Below, in pieces: positions 23,101-34,620 of a stretch of DNA of 60,387 nt. Below the pieces are notes generated by a model, which was given only the letters and a program-made list of their open reading frames with translations, searched no databases and was not told the origin of the DNA. The stretch is from Lojkania enalia (Eukaryota > Ascomycota > Dothideomycetes > Pleosporales): positions 33,175 to 93,561 of the forward strand of contig ML986766.1 in the NCBI GenBank assembly GCA_010094045.1, read 5' to 3'. Numbering within the stretch: position 1 is the first letter of the stretch; each line of letters begins with the position of its first letter. A program made the translations under genes and the position numbers.

Positions 23101-26100
23101 GATGGCCTATTGGTCGCTATTGCATGCGAGCTACTTTCCCAGTCTTTGATTCAACGAGTTCGCCCAGAGAACCACATCCTCGTCCATTGTTCAGGGAAAG
23201 ATCGCTTCCTCGCTGCGGCACTATCTCGGCGTTCGACTGCACAAGGAGTCCATGTAACCTTTTCTTGTGATGGCCAAGATGAACAACGAGAAGCATCGTG
23301 GATACAACTAAATGCTCGTTTACCAACCCTCAATCTACGGAGGACGCTCCGGCTAGTAAATCCAACACATTTCCTAGACTTGACATCAGGAGCTCTGGGT
23401 CGCCGCATTGCCGACGCCTTGCCGTCCGGTTGCACGGTAATCAATCCGTCTACCCTATTCCAACGCGAAGCCTCGTTGCTGCCTCAGGTATATGATCGTG
23501 AAAATCTCTTGCGTCACCTTGAAGATGCTGTTTCTAGTGCGGGATTGCCCATTGCGGATGTTCAGGACCTAGTTATACCACTTGGGCTCGTGCGTACACT
23601 GAGCCACGAATACGCGACAAATACCGTTCACTGGCCCTCGGATGAGCTCGTCGAGACCGAGGTACTTCCTCTAGACAGCAGACCACTCTTTGCGAAAGAC
23701 AAGACATATCTCCTCGTCGGCCTGAGTGGCCAGATTGGTCAATCACTCTGCGAGTGGATGGTGACGAACGGAGCAGGGTGTGTCGTCTTGACAAGTCGTC
23801 GTCCTAAAGTCGACGAGAGGTGGTTGCAGTCGTTTCATGGAACGGGAGCAACCGTCAAAGCCATGTCCATGGACGTGCTCGATAGGAGCAGCATTGAGAG
23901 TGTCGTGAAGGAAATTAGGGCCTCATGCCCTCCCATTGCTGGCGTTGCTAACGGAGCTGTTATCTTCGATGATCAACTGTTTACAAACATGTCTGGAGAT
24001 GTCATGCGAAAGGTCCTTGCTCCCAAGGTTGACGGATCAAAGAATCTTGATAGTATCTTCCACGATGAGGATCTCGACTTCTTCGTTGTATTCTCCTCCG
24101 TCGTTTATGTTTATGGCAATGCAGGACAATCCAACTACGCAGCAGCTAATGGATTCATGAACGCCCTTGTGAGACAGAGACGCAGGCGTGGCTTTGCAGC
24201 ATCTGCTATAACCCTTGGTCTTGTCACAGGTATCGGATATGCCGAGACCGCGGGCCAAGCTGTCCACGACCAGCTAGTAAAGAAAGTTGGTCTGCCGCCG
24301 GTATCAGAAACGGACTTGCGCCAGATATTTGCCGAGACCATCCTGACTGGTTCTCGACAGCCGTTAGACCATGAAGCTATCCCCCCGGCTGAGGTGATCG
24401 GCGGTCTACGCGCGATTGGCGATGATGAGGACCTTAGGGGTCCGTGGTTTGGTAACCCGTATTTCTCGCATATGATTAAGGAGAGTAATAGCACCGCGTC
24501 AGGATCCGACGGACAGGATAAGAAGACGGCCCTTCCCGTTAGCCAGCAGCTTGCTATGGCAACCAACAAGGACGAGGCCTTTGAAGTCCTGAAAGGTATT
24601 TCGCAGTTATCACATTTCTCGCCCTAGAGCCTGAATGCTAACATTGCACAGAATGCTTTGCGACAAGATTGCGCGCCATGCTACAGCTAGGCGACCAAAA
24701 GATCGAACATGACGCGCCTCTCCTCGAGCTTGGTATTGATTCCTTAGTTGCTGTGGAAGTTCGCTCATGGTTCCTCAAGGAGCTGAAGGTGGACATTCCT
24801 GTGCTCAAGATTGTCGGAGGCGCTTCTCTAAGTGAGCTATGCGAAAGGGCAACGGAGAAGCTCCCGGAGAACCTCATCGGATCATCCGGAAAACAGCAAG
24901 ACGACTTTAAGCCTATTAAGGCTGCAGTGATCCAACCTCGGGCCCCGCCGCAATTACCTGCAAAGGTCCAGAGCTCAATGGTCGATTCTGGGTCCAGTTT
25001 CGCGTCTAGTGACAATTCCACCTCCACCTCAACACCAGAGCGGCGTGCCACGCCAACTCCAGCGACCACGATGACCACGCCGTCTGCACCCATGTCGGTT
25101 AGTGATCTGAAGGAGTTAGAACCCGCTAAATCAACTCCGTCTCAGCGTCCTGCTAGAAAGTTCCTGAAGAGTGAGCGCATTTCGTTGCCTCAGTCTCGGT
25201 TCTGGTTTCTTCGACACTTGCTTGAAGACCCTACGACTCCGAACGTAGTCATTTCATACCGTATTTCCGGTAATTTACGTATCGGGGACCTTGAGAGGGC
25301 TATCCGAATAGTCACGAATAGGCATGAAGCACTGCGGACGTGTTTCGTCGAGGATGAGAATACCGCTGGAGAGGCTTTCCAGAATGTTTTGCCGAGCTCC
25401 CCACTTAGACTAGAGCGGAAAAAGATCGATTCGACTGATGATGTCGAATTCGAATATAATAAGCTCAGGGGTCATGTGTTCGACCTAGAGCAGGGTGATG
25501 TGATGAGGCTCGTTCTCCTGACGCTATCGTCATCGTCTCACTACCTATTGATCAATTACCATCACATTGTCATGGACGGCGCCAGTTTCAATGTATTCTT
25601 CTCTGATCTAGAGAAGGCTTACATTGGTCAATCTCTCGGGCCGTCGCCCCGGCAATACCCCGAGTTTTCGGTGGCCCAGCGACGGGCTCTTGACAAAGGA
25701 GAAATGAGTGAGGAGATGAAATATTGGCAGACTGTATTTCCAGCCGGAGAGCAACCCCCTATCCTTCCAATTCTCCCAATGGCTCGAACGAGCTCCAGGG
25801 TTGCCATGAAAGGTTTCGATACACATCAGGTAGTATGCCACCTCGAGCCCGACCTAGTGACACGAGTCAAATCCGTGTCCAAGGCGCAGCGATCTACGCC
25901 ATTCCACCTTCACTTAGCCGCTTTCAAAGCCATGCTCTTTTGTCTTGCAGGGGAGGACACGAAAGATTTGACGATCGGTTTTGCTGATGCCGCCCGCAAC
26001 GATAGCAGCGTCGAGAAAAGCATTGGTTTCTTCTTGAACCTCCTAACGCTGAGATTCCGCCGTCAACCAGATCAAACCTTTGCGGATGCCATTGTCGAGG

Positions 26101-29100
26101 CTCGCGGCACAGCACACGCTGCGCTTGAGAGCTCGCGGCTACCATTCGATGTGTTGCTGAGCGAGCTGAATGTCGCTCGATCATCGTTGCACAGTCCCTT
26201 CTTCCAAGCTTTCCTTGATTACCGACAGGGAGTTCAGGAGCGACATCCATGGGGAAACTGTCAATTTGAATTTCAGGGTGTTCATCCTGGAAGGACTGCA
26301 TACGACATTACTTTGGACGTAACAGATTGGAACGCCACTGACTCACTAGTCGTGTTCCGAGTACAAAAAAGCCTCTATGACTTAACAGCAGCGAATCTCA
26401 TATTAAAAACCTACGTCCAATTCCTCGACGTTGTCACCAGTGATCCATCGCTTGCTCTGAATGCTACTCCACTCTTTGGCGAAGCACAGCTCGCCGAAGC
26501 CGTTCATATCGGCCGTGGTAAGAAATTTTGCGCTATATACTGTCACAAAGAGGTCCGCTAACGCAGAAACAGGTCGCAACTTGGCCTCGGACTGGCCCCC
26601 AACACTTCCACACCGAATCCACCAAATAGCGCAAGAGAATCAGGATCGTGTCGCCCTCATGGATGGAACTGGCAAAGCCTTGACATACCTGGACATGACG
26701 AACCGGATAGAGGCCATTAGCGAGGCACTACAGAGTGCTGGCGTTGGCGTTGGCTCTCGGGTGCTCGTTTACCAGCAACCTGCATCGGACTGGACCTGCT
26801 CCATGCTCGCCATCATGCGCATCGGGGCCATCTATGTACCATTAGATCTCCGCAATCCCATGGCCCGTCTTTGCGCCGTTGCGAAAGATTGTGGGCCGGG
26901 CGCCATCCTTGCAGATGCAACTACATTCCAGGAAGCGCCATTGCTTCAGGGAGGAGATGCTCGCATCATCAATGTGACAGATTTGCCTACCGCAGCCTCG
27001 AGCCATATTGCTGTTTCTTCACAATCAAATTCACCAGCCGCTATTCTGTACACGAGCGGCTCAACAGGTACGCCCAAGGGAATCATGGTCACGCACGCAG
27101 GTCTCCGTAATGAAATCGAAGGGTACACCAAGGCCTGGGGACTAGGCACCGAGCGAGTTCTACAGCAGAGTGCCTTCACCTTCAACCATTCTTCAGATCA
27201 AATGTACACAGGCCTCGTCAACGGCGGCATGGTCTATATCGTTCCGGCCGAGAAACGCGGTGACCCCATGGAGATTACCAAGATTATCCAGGAGAATTCC
27301 ATCACGTACACTAAGGCCACACCTTCCGAATATTCAATGTGGATCCAATTCGCAGCCGATACCCTCCGCCACGCGACAAGTTGGCGTTTCGCGTTTGGCG
27401 GTGGCGAGTCTCTCACCACCATCGTCACTGACGAATTCGCCAGTCTCAACCTGCCACAATTGCGCTTCTTCAATTCGTACGGCCCAACCGAGATTTCGAT
27501 TTCCTCACACAAAATGGAGATTCCGTATCACGAAAAGGAGACATTAGAAAACATGGGCCGAATTCCATGTGGCTTTTCTCTGCCCAACTACTACACCTAT
27601 GTTGTAGACGAGCAGCTGAAACCAGTTCCTGTTGGCATGCCTGGAGAAATTTGCCTAGGTGGGGCTGGCGTATCCCTTGGCTATCTCAATAATAAGGAAC
27701 TCACTGACAAGCACTTCGTTCCGAATCCGTTTGCGACTCCCGAGGACGTTGCCCGTGGTTGGACGCGAATGTATCGTACTGGTGATATTGGTCATTTGCA
27801 AGAGGATGGTGCCATGGTCTTCCACAGCCGTATGGCCGGCGACTCCCAGGTCAAGATCCGTGGACTTCGTATCGAGCTGAGCGACATTGAAAGCAACATC
27901 ATCTTAGCTTCGGGCGGTGCATTGAGAGAGGTCGTCGTTACACTCCGCGATGGCGACCCGCCTTTTTTGGTTGCCCACGTAGTCTTTTCTCATCAACACA
28001 ATGTTACAGACAAGGAGAGTTTCCTTCAGGCCTTGCTCAGCCGTCTCCCCATACCACAATACATGATACCTGTCATGGCGATCCCCCTTAGCAAGTTCCC
28101 ACTCAACAATCATTCCAAAGTGGACCGGAAAGCGGTCCAAAAGTTACCACTGCCTGAGCGAACGGGTAGCCCCAAGGAGGTCATAGAAATGACCGAAACT
28201 ATGGTGCAGCTCGAACGCGTTTGGAAGGATGTAGTGGGAACCAACATGGACAAGCTTGGCATTGAACTAAACCCTTCGACTAACTTCTTCCTTGTTGGTG
28301 GTAACTCTCTCCTAGTCATTCGGCTGCAGGCACGTATCCGACAAGTTTTCCACGCTGTTGTTCCGCTCTTCAAACTCATGGGAGATAGCACTTTGGGTGG
28401 AATGGCGCGCAACATTGAGGAATCTTCCAGCGTCGACCTTATTGACTGGGAGCAAGAGACATCCCCGCCAACAATCCCTAGATTCCTCAACAACATTCCC
28501 ACAAAGAGCGAGACAAAAGTAAAGACAGTCTTAGTTACAGGCGCAACCGGCTTCCTCGGCAAGTACGTCCTTCCGCAGCTCGCTGCCCGGCCAGATATCG
28601 AAATGATCCATTGCATAGCCGTGCGAGACAAGCCACGAGAGCGTAGTCTCTTTACATCTCCAAATGTCACTTATCATGTTGGTGATCTGTCCTTGCCATT
28701 ACTCGGGCTCAGCGTGGACGAATTCCGCCGTCTGTCCAGCGAGGTGGACGTGATCCTACACATGGGGGCTGTTCGTTCGTTCTGGGATAACTACCATGTT
28801 CTCCGTCTCAGCAACGTCGAGTCAATGAAGGAGTTAGTTAAGCTAGCTGCCCCACGTCATGTCCCTGTTCACTATATCTCGACTGTCGGTGTCCTGCCTC
28901 CAGATGAAAAAGTTACCGCAGACACGGCGGGCTCGGCAGCAGCCAATGTTCCTTCAAATGAGGGAAGTGATGGCTATGTTGCATCTAAATGGGCCGGAGA
29001 GCGCATCCTCGAGCGCTCTGTTGAACGTCTCGGTGTCCCGTCCTTTACCTATCGGTTCCTCCCAGCTTCACACGAGCAGTCCTTACAGAAGCAAGAACTT

Positions 29101-29466
29101 ATGGATAATTTCATTCACTTCGTCGACACATTGGGTTTGACGCCTGACATGGGCGTCTGGAAGGGCCGCGTGGACCTTATTCCTGCCGAACAGGTCGCCG
29201 GCTGGATGGGCGAGTCTATCATGGATGGCACTGCGACTGCTGCTGCCAATGCCGCTCCCACTGCCAAGTTTTTTCACTACGAGAGCCCTCTCACCTTCCA
29301 CACTGACGAGCTGAGCGCATACATCGAGCAGCAAAGAGGCAATCGGAATGATCTCCAGACGATGCCATTTCTGAAGTGGCTGGGTCGCTGCAAGGCGCAC
29401 GATTGGAGTTATCTCATTGCATCGCAACAGGCGAGCGTTGGGGACGGACTCGAGTCGCGGAGATGA
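17188..29466 (+). CDS. Hybrid PKS-NRPS (KS-AT-DH-MT-psiER-KR-ACP-C-A-T-R)
   Basis: Core megasynthase of about 4012 residues. Exons are 17188-18469, 18525-21533, 21608-24595, 24652-26517 and 26573-29466; every junction keeps frame and conserved motifs. KS has DTACSSS (Cys179), EAHGTGT (His319) and GHLEG (His360). AT has GHSSG (Ser648). DH has [12 protein letters not shown] (His979) and Asp1161. The C-methyltransferase motif LEIGAGTG (1428-1435) is split by intron 2. The ER region (about 1750-2080) lacks a recognisable cofactor motif. KR has GLSGQIG (2135) and Tyr2274. ACP has LGIDSL (Ser2457). A Ser/Thr-rich linker follows. C has HHIVMDG (2730-2736). A has [11 protein letters not shown] (about 3208) and SYGPTE. 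T has GGNSL (Ser3627). The R domain has GATGFLG (3705) and YVASK (Tyr3850, Lys3854). Family knowledge: such enzymes make a methylated polyketide, amidate it with an amino acid and release an aldehyde or tetramate. The start ATG is at 17188, just before [13 protein letters not shown]. Confidence 0.97.
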
Positions 29467-29560
29467 GAAACACCATTGTGTGTTGTTGAATCATGTGTTG
29501 AGCGATTAGTTTCGATGTGTATGAACAAGGCAGGTTTCTTTTAATTGTTTCTTCTTTTCA

Positions 29561-29566
29561 AATAAA
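29561..29566 (+). terminator. Polyadenylation signal AATAAA
   Basis: Canonical hexamer 95 bp after the PKS-NRPS stop codon, within a T-rich then A-rich stretch typical of fungal 3' ends. Confidence 0.5.
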
Positions 29567-29994
29567 AATGAAAACATAAATTCACGGGTTTTTTTTCTAG
29601 GTACAGGTCATTACATATCTATTTATTTTTGGGTTCTAGGATAGATAGGGCCGTACATCAGTTTATATGTCGTCCCTCATTGGATATCAATAGTTATAGG
29701 ATATAAAATTCGCCACGTATTTTAACCTCTCTTTCCTCGTTTATTGGCTATTTTTTTTTATTTTTACAATGTAGATTCCTCAGTAATCGTATAGCAACGG
29801 TAATTCGAGATTCTTCTATGAAAAATATATTTGTCTAATTAATTGTGTAATCAAGGATCTCAGGGTATTTTCGTCTTAAGCCCCCAATACAAAATATCAC
29901 TGTTCCATCAGGAAGAAACCAATATAGCGAGGAAGGTATATAGGAAAAATAATTTATGCGTGTATCACTCTCGGCCACAGTTACAACTGGAAAC

Positions 29995-30196
29995 TGTTAT
30001 GGGGATTTTGGCTAGTCTGCCGAACTGTATCAGATATCGACGTACGATATCACGGTCGATATCACGCTGGATATCACGCTGGATATCAGCTGACATACCC
30101 CTTTTTCATTACATAAATACGACCCGCTCGCCATCTTCAATCAACCAGTTCAGCTCCTCGTCTCCCTCCCTGAGACAATATTCGCCTCTCACCACA
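29995..30196 (-). mobile_element. Solo LTR, copy 2 (202 bp, inverted)
   Basis: Plus strand starts TGTTATGGGG and ends CTCACCACA, the reverse complement of the family seen at 6485-6688. The 5-bp duplication GAAAC flanks it exactly (29990-29994 and 30197-30201). It carries the longest GATATC array of the three copies (about 30032-30090). It lies 530 bp after the PKS-NRPS stop. Confidence 0.9.
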
Positions 30197-30201
30197 GAAA
30201 C

Positions 30202-31809
30202 TATTAAGACACTAGAGCAGTGTTGAGAACTGTGACCAAACTTCAACAACCAAAAGGGGCCCGATATGTCGCCTTAGTAACAGGACTATTGTACTATATA
30301 AGACTACGCCTTATTCTGACCTAAAATGTTATAGGATTCTCCAAAAATATGTTAGTAAGATTCCTATACACAGGGTTATCCCAAACTCCTTGCCCATAAC
30401 TCAATACCGTATCCGTCGATTCTTAAACCGTCGGAAAGCTAGAACGCCTCAGGCAAAGCGAGCTGCAGTACAATGAACTTACATATGTCCTTTTAATTTC
30501 GTATACTAACCCGAAATTTATTAAACTTAATTACCGAGAGTCTGTTATCTTTGCGACTACTGATACGCCAAATGCCTGCGTTCGGGTAGTTCTCACTAAT
30601 CACGTGACCACGAAGTTTCGTTTCACATAGGGGGAATACAAGACGGCTGCTATTCGCTCATCAGCAAATACTAGTGGATGGGTGCTCTTTCCATCAACGG
30701 CGCGGGGAAGGATTCCCTTCGGACTATATCTCAACTTACATTAGCGTGGAAAAGTGGGCTTATTGAACAATAAACAGTCATTAATTTTCCGGGCTCAGCT
30801 TGATACTTGGTGACATCGTACTTGCTCAACCTAGGCATTAGTTACTATCGAACCGAGTTCGACATTTTAACGATTATCTTGCATTTGCTGACTGCCGATG
30901 TCTCGGATGCATGACATGCTCTATTGACAGGGGTGCAACCTGTCGGTGGATTCAAGATAACCCGGAAGCTGTTCTCTGCAGAGCAATTGTACCTGAATTC
31001 TTCTTATCCATACATATTGTTTTTTTGAAGATTACCCTACATATCCATTCGGCGATTTTTTGCGTTGTCAGCCTCCGATATCGCACCCAAACGTTCGGCG
31101 ATTTTTAACGATCAGCTTTCGTACTCCCAACAAAACCCGGCGATTCCACCGCACGCTCAACTTTCGTATTCATGAACGCTCGGCGATAATCCCGTGCTAC
31201 TAACTTTCGTACTCGGTGTAAAAAAAAATCGTAAAAAGTCGCCCCGCACATATACTAGCGTTGCCTTTTCGTGGTCTTCTTTAGGTAAAGCGTCAAGTCA
31301 GACGCAAAAATACAATATCAGAAATCCGAGGGACTGTAATACTCCTTCGACTAACTTCCGAGTGGACAGCCCGATAGCCCCAGGCCAACAAGGAGCGATA
31401 TTATTAGCATTATCTAATTGTTGTATAATAAACTTTCGTGAATTTCGGCATAAGTAATGCCTAGCACTCAGAAAGCACGGGCAGTCGTCTCGGCGAGTAG
31501 CTCAATAGCATCATCCGAAAATACAACACTAGTTCTATCGTTTCGGGAAATTATCTCAATTAGCTCCTTATGTACTAGTGTAAAAGCAAAGGGTCATCCA
31601 TATAAATGGGTTACTTGTAGCAATCGTTTGAATTAGGTCAGCCCTCGATTTGCTCAATTGGAACCAGTCAAATCGTCCGATCGTCCGATCTTGTGTCACC
31701 ATCAAATTCTCCAGGTGCATGCAGTTTATCTACTGTGGCAGATAGTCAATTGGACGTCAACTAGACGTGCAGAAGGCCAGGATATTTCCACGTGATCATT
31801 GCTCCCAGG
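30202..31809. promoter_or_regulatory. Intergenic region upstream of flavoenzyme 1
   Basis: 1.6 kb with no convincing gene. Notable content is the 44-bp-period array at 31050-31214. A TATA-like TATAAA at 31601-31606 lies about 205 bp before the next start codon. Open frames of 65 and 87 codons (30911-31108 and 31194-31457) show no family resemblance. Confidence 0.5.
31050..31214 (+). repeat. Degenerate tandem array with 42-46-bp period
   Basis: CGGCGAT occurs at 31050, 31096, 31138 and 31181. CTTTCGTAYTC alternates with it at 31116, 31161 and 31204. The two short blocks are conserved while the spacer diverges. It lies 600-760 bp upstream of the flavoenzyme start. It may be a minisatellite or a repeated binding site. 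Confidence 0.75.
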
Positions 31810-33678
31810 ATGATCGCTCGATTCTTCCCGTTCCTCTTGACCGTCGGTACGGTTCTTGGGAACCCACATGGCCACACGCCGGCATGCAAATACATCCCAG
31901 GAGATGCGGGCTGGCCAAGCCCAAAAACGTGGAGCCGGCTCAATTCCACTATTGAAGGGCGATTGATCGCAACGGTTCCTATAGCACACGTCTGTCACGA
32001 CCGTGGTGCTTTCGCCGCATACAATGAGACTGCATGCGCTGATCTAGCCATTGCGCTCCAGGAGGATGGTGCTGCAACTCTGTATGTGATGCATACTCGA
32101 CCAATTTGTCCTTAGTTCGACTACTAACCCTTACGTGTAGGCAACCGCAGCCTGGAGAGATAATGAATCCATACTTTTACAATATCACCTGCTCACCATT
32201 TACGTCTGTGGACACGCCTTGTGAGCTCGGTAACCGTGCTGTGTATTCTATTAATGTTAGCGGGCCTGCGGATGTGCAAGCTGGGCTGAAGTTTGCCCGC
32301 AAAAATAACATTCGCTTAGTAGTTAAGAACACCGGCCTTGAGTGAGTCTAGCTCTTTGCCCAATTCGAGTTTAGAGAGGCTAACGGTGAACTCCCTGTTG
32401 ACTAGCTACATGGGAAAGTCAAGCGGCAAAGGCTCGCTCTCCCTATGGATGCACAATCTCAAGACCCTGGAGCTCAAGAAACATTATAGGAGTCCTTGGC
32501 ACAAGGGCGCTGCAATGAAAGTTGGCGCTGGTAATATTGCCGGTGAGGTTTATGAATACATCGCTACGAAAGGGTACCGAATTGTAGGTCCCGAGTGCGG
32601 ACTTTGTGGGTTTGCTGGCGGCTACACTCAAGGCGTCGGCCACTCACAGCTTACTTCTGCCTATGGTTTCGCTGCCGATCAGGTCCTCGAGTGGGAGGTT
32701 GTCACACCAGCCGGCCAGTATGTGATAGCAACTCCCGAGAAACATGCCGATTTATACTGGGCCCTCGCAGGTGGCGGTCCGGGTACATACGGCGTAGTTT
32801 TGAGTGTCACCGTTAAAGCCTATCCTGACGGACCAGTAGCCGGTGGTACTTTGATTTTCAACAACACTGACGCGGATGCTTACTGGGAAGCTGTTGGAAT
32901 TTGGTACGCCCAAGGACCGTCAATGGTAAAGGACAGCCCGAAAAACGTCCAGTTCTTTGTCAGCAACGCCTCCCTCTGGGTCTTTGCCTTCGTAATGCCA
33001 GATATGGACGACTCGGCCATTCATGAAATCTTAGCCCCTTTCCTACCCGAACTTGACGCCCGAAATCTGCCTTACACGCTCGAGACTCACAATTACACTG
33101 GCTACGTCGAGAACCTTAATAATTCTTACGGCGCTTTGCCCTACGGAGAACTCTGCCCGGTATACCCTGCCCTCGGGAGTCGGATGATCCCACGGGCTGT
33201 CGTGCTAAACGAGACGGCGAATAAGAACCTCATGGACGTCTACCGCAAGTACACAGCCGGTGGGGATTGGTTTGTGGGATGCTCTTTTCTTGACACTGTA
33301 GAAGGAGGCGATGTCCGTCCTGAGCACCCACCCAACGCTGTCCACCCGGCCTGGCGCGAGTCAATCGCCTATTGCAACCCGAACAACCCGTGGAAATGGG
33401 AGACGCCAGAGGTCTCTATTGCCGACAAGGAGGAACTCTCAGGAGAATTCTTCCCGGCAATGGAGGCGGCCACTCCAGGAGCCGGTGTGTATCTCAATGA
33501 GATAGATTCGCTGTACACAGGTCCTTGGAAGGATACTATGTATGGCATCAACTACGATCATCTTCTGAGCATCAAGCACAAGTATGACCCATACAATCTT
33601 ATGTATGGTCTCTTTGCTGTCGGTTCCGATGAGTATACGATTGATGAGGATGGACGATTGTGTTGGGTCGGATACTAG
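31810..33678 (+). CDS. FAD-linked oxidoreductase, berberine-bridge type (flavoenzyme 1)
   Basis: Predicted secreted or vesicular flavoprotein oxidase (FAD_binding_4 plus BBE domain). Exons are 31810-32081, 32141-32341 and 32406-33678 (581 residues). The N-terminus is hydrophobic, a likely signal peptide (MIARFFPFLLTVGTVLG). CKYIPGDAGWPSPKTW and GRLI follow, usual in fungal members. The FAD domain has GFAGGYTQGVGHS and GGGPGTYGVV. The BBE tail KYDPYNLMYG ends near the C-terminus. Residues that can covalently hold FAD differ from its neighbour: the His of NTGHDY is Leu157 (NTGLDY, created across intron 2), while the Cys position is retained (Cys222). It is tail-to-tail with flavoenzyme 2. Likely reaction: dehydrogenation or oxidative ring formation on the released product; substrate unknown. 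Confidence 0.92.
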
Positions 33679-34101
33679 GATATTCATTGATGGTAAAGAT
33701 GGCGAGGCCATCACTATTGATGTGTTCCTAAAAAGAGAGACGTCTGACGGTGAGAGTTAATACATCAATAACCGGTCATATTCCTTTCCCAAATCATTCT
33801 CGATTGTTAGGCTTAGAATAAAAATATTTTTCGTGACCAAAATACAAGATTCACAATGAATATGGTGAAGGTGCATATTGCCAAATAATGCTCGCCCAAG
33901 GACGCTAACTCGAATTCATAGTTTAACGATGATGATATGGCATCATGATTACGAGTTCTCTTCTCGCTTATTAATCGCGGTATTTTCTATGTCTCATCAT
34001 CCTCTCTAGATTGAGAATTTGTATACTAATAACTCACTATTAGGTCTATTCAATATCCTAGACTGTTAAATTTAGCTTAGATTCAAATATTGCATGTTAT
34101 C

Positions 34102-34280
34102 TGTGGTGAGAGGCGAATCTTGTCTCAGGGAGGGATATGAGGAACTGAGCTGATTGATTGAGGATGGCCAGCAGGCCATATTTACGTAAATAGAAACGGG
34201 GTATATCTGCTGATATCCAGCGTGATGTCGTACGACGATATCCGATACAGCTCGGCAGACTTGCCAAAATCTCCATCACA
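34102..34280 (+). mobile_element. Solo LTR, copy 3 (179 bp)
   Basis: Starts TGTGGTGAGAGG and ends CTCCATCACA, with perfect 5-bp duplication TTATC (34097-34101 and 34281-34285). It is shorter than copies 1 and 2 because the GATATC array is reduced. It lies between the convergent 3' ends of the two flavoenzyme genes and could supply terminator or antisense sequence. Confidence 0.9.
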
Positions 34281-34620
34281 TTATCTATTTGCAAGGAAGC
34301 AATATAGGGAAAACAATATTCAAATATTGAAAAGTGTATTTATGTACATAAGAAGTATTCCGGTTTCGTACCCAAGAGGACTAACAATCATGTGGAAGAA
34401 TATGTGAATGAGAGGACTACGAATATGGATACTCTTGCGAATAAAGAGACATAAAATGCTAGCATCTGCGAACGCAAAGACGATACTCGTGATTAACGTC
34501 ATTCTTTTCCTATTTTGATTTTTTACGTCAAAGTGATTTTTCTAACATCCCTTCAAGTAGTGGGTGTACCTTTTATTGATGATGAATATGTTAAATTGAA
34601 GGCTGATATTGGGGCGTAGA

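Noticed and set aside
24135..24569. 144-codon open frame opposite the KR domain
   Set aside because: Antisense shadow; the sense strand carries clear KR motifs.
28110..28670. 186-codon open frame opposite the T-R part of the synthase
   Set aside because: Shadow of a strongly coding region; no motif and no introns or start context of its own.
30032..30090. GATATC array as a CRISPR-like repeat
   Set aside because: Units are only 11-16 bp apart, have no unique spacers, and lie inside an LTR in a fungal genome.
29995..30196. Solo LTR interpreted as a MITE
   Set aside because: Terminal inversion is only a few bases, ends are TG...CA and the duplication is 5 bp, which fit an LTR better; a MITE is not fully excluded.
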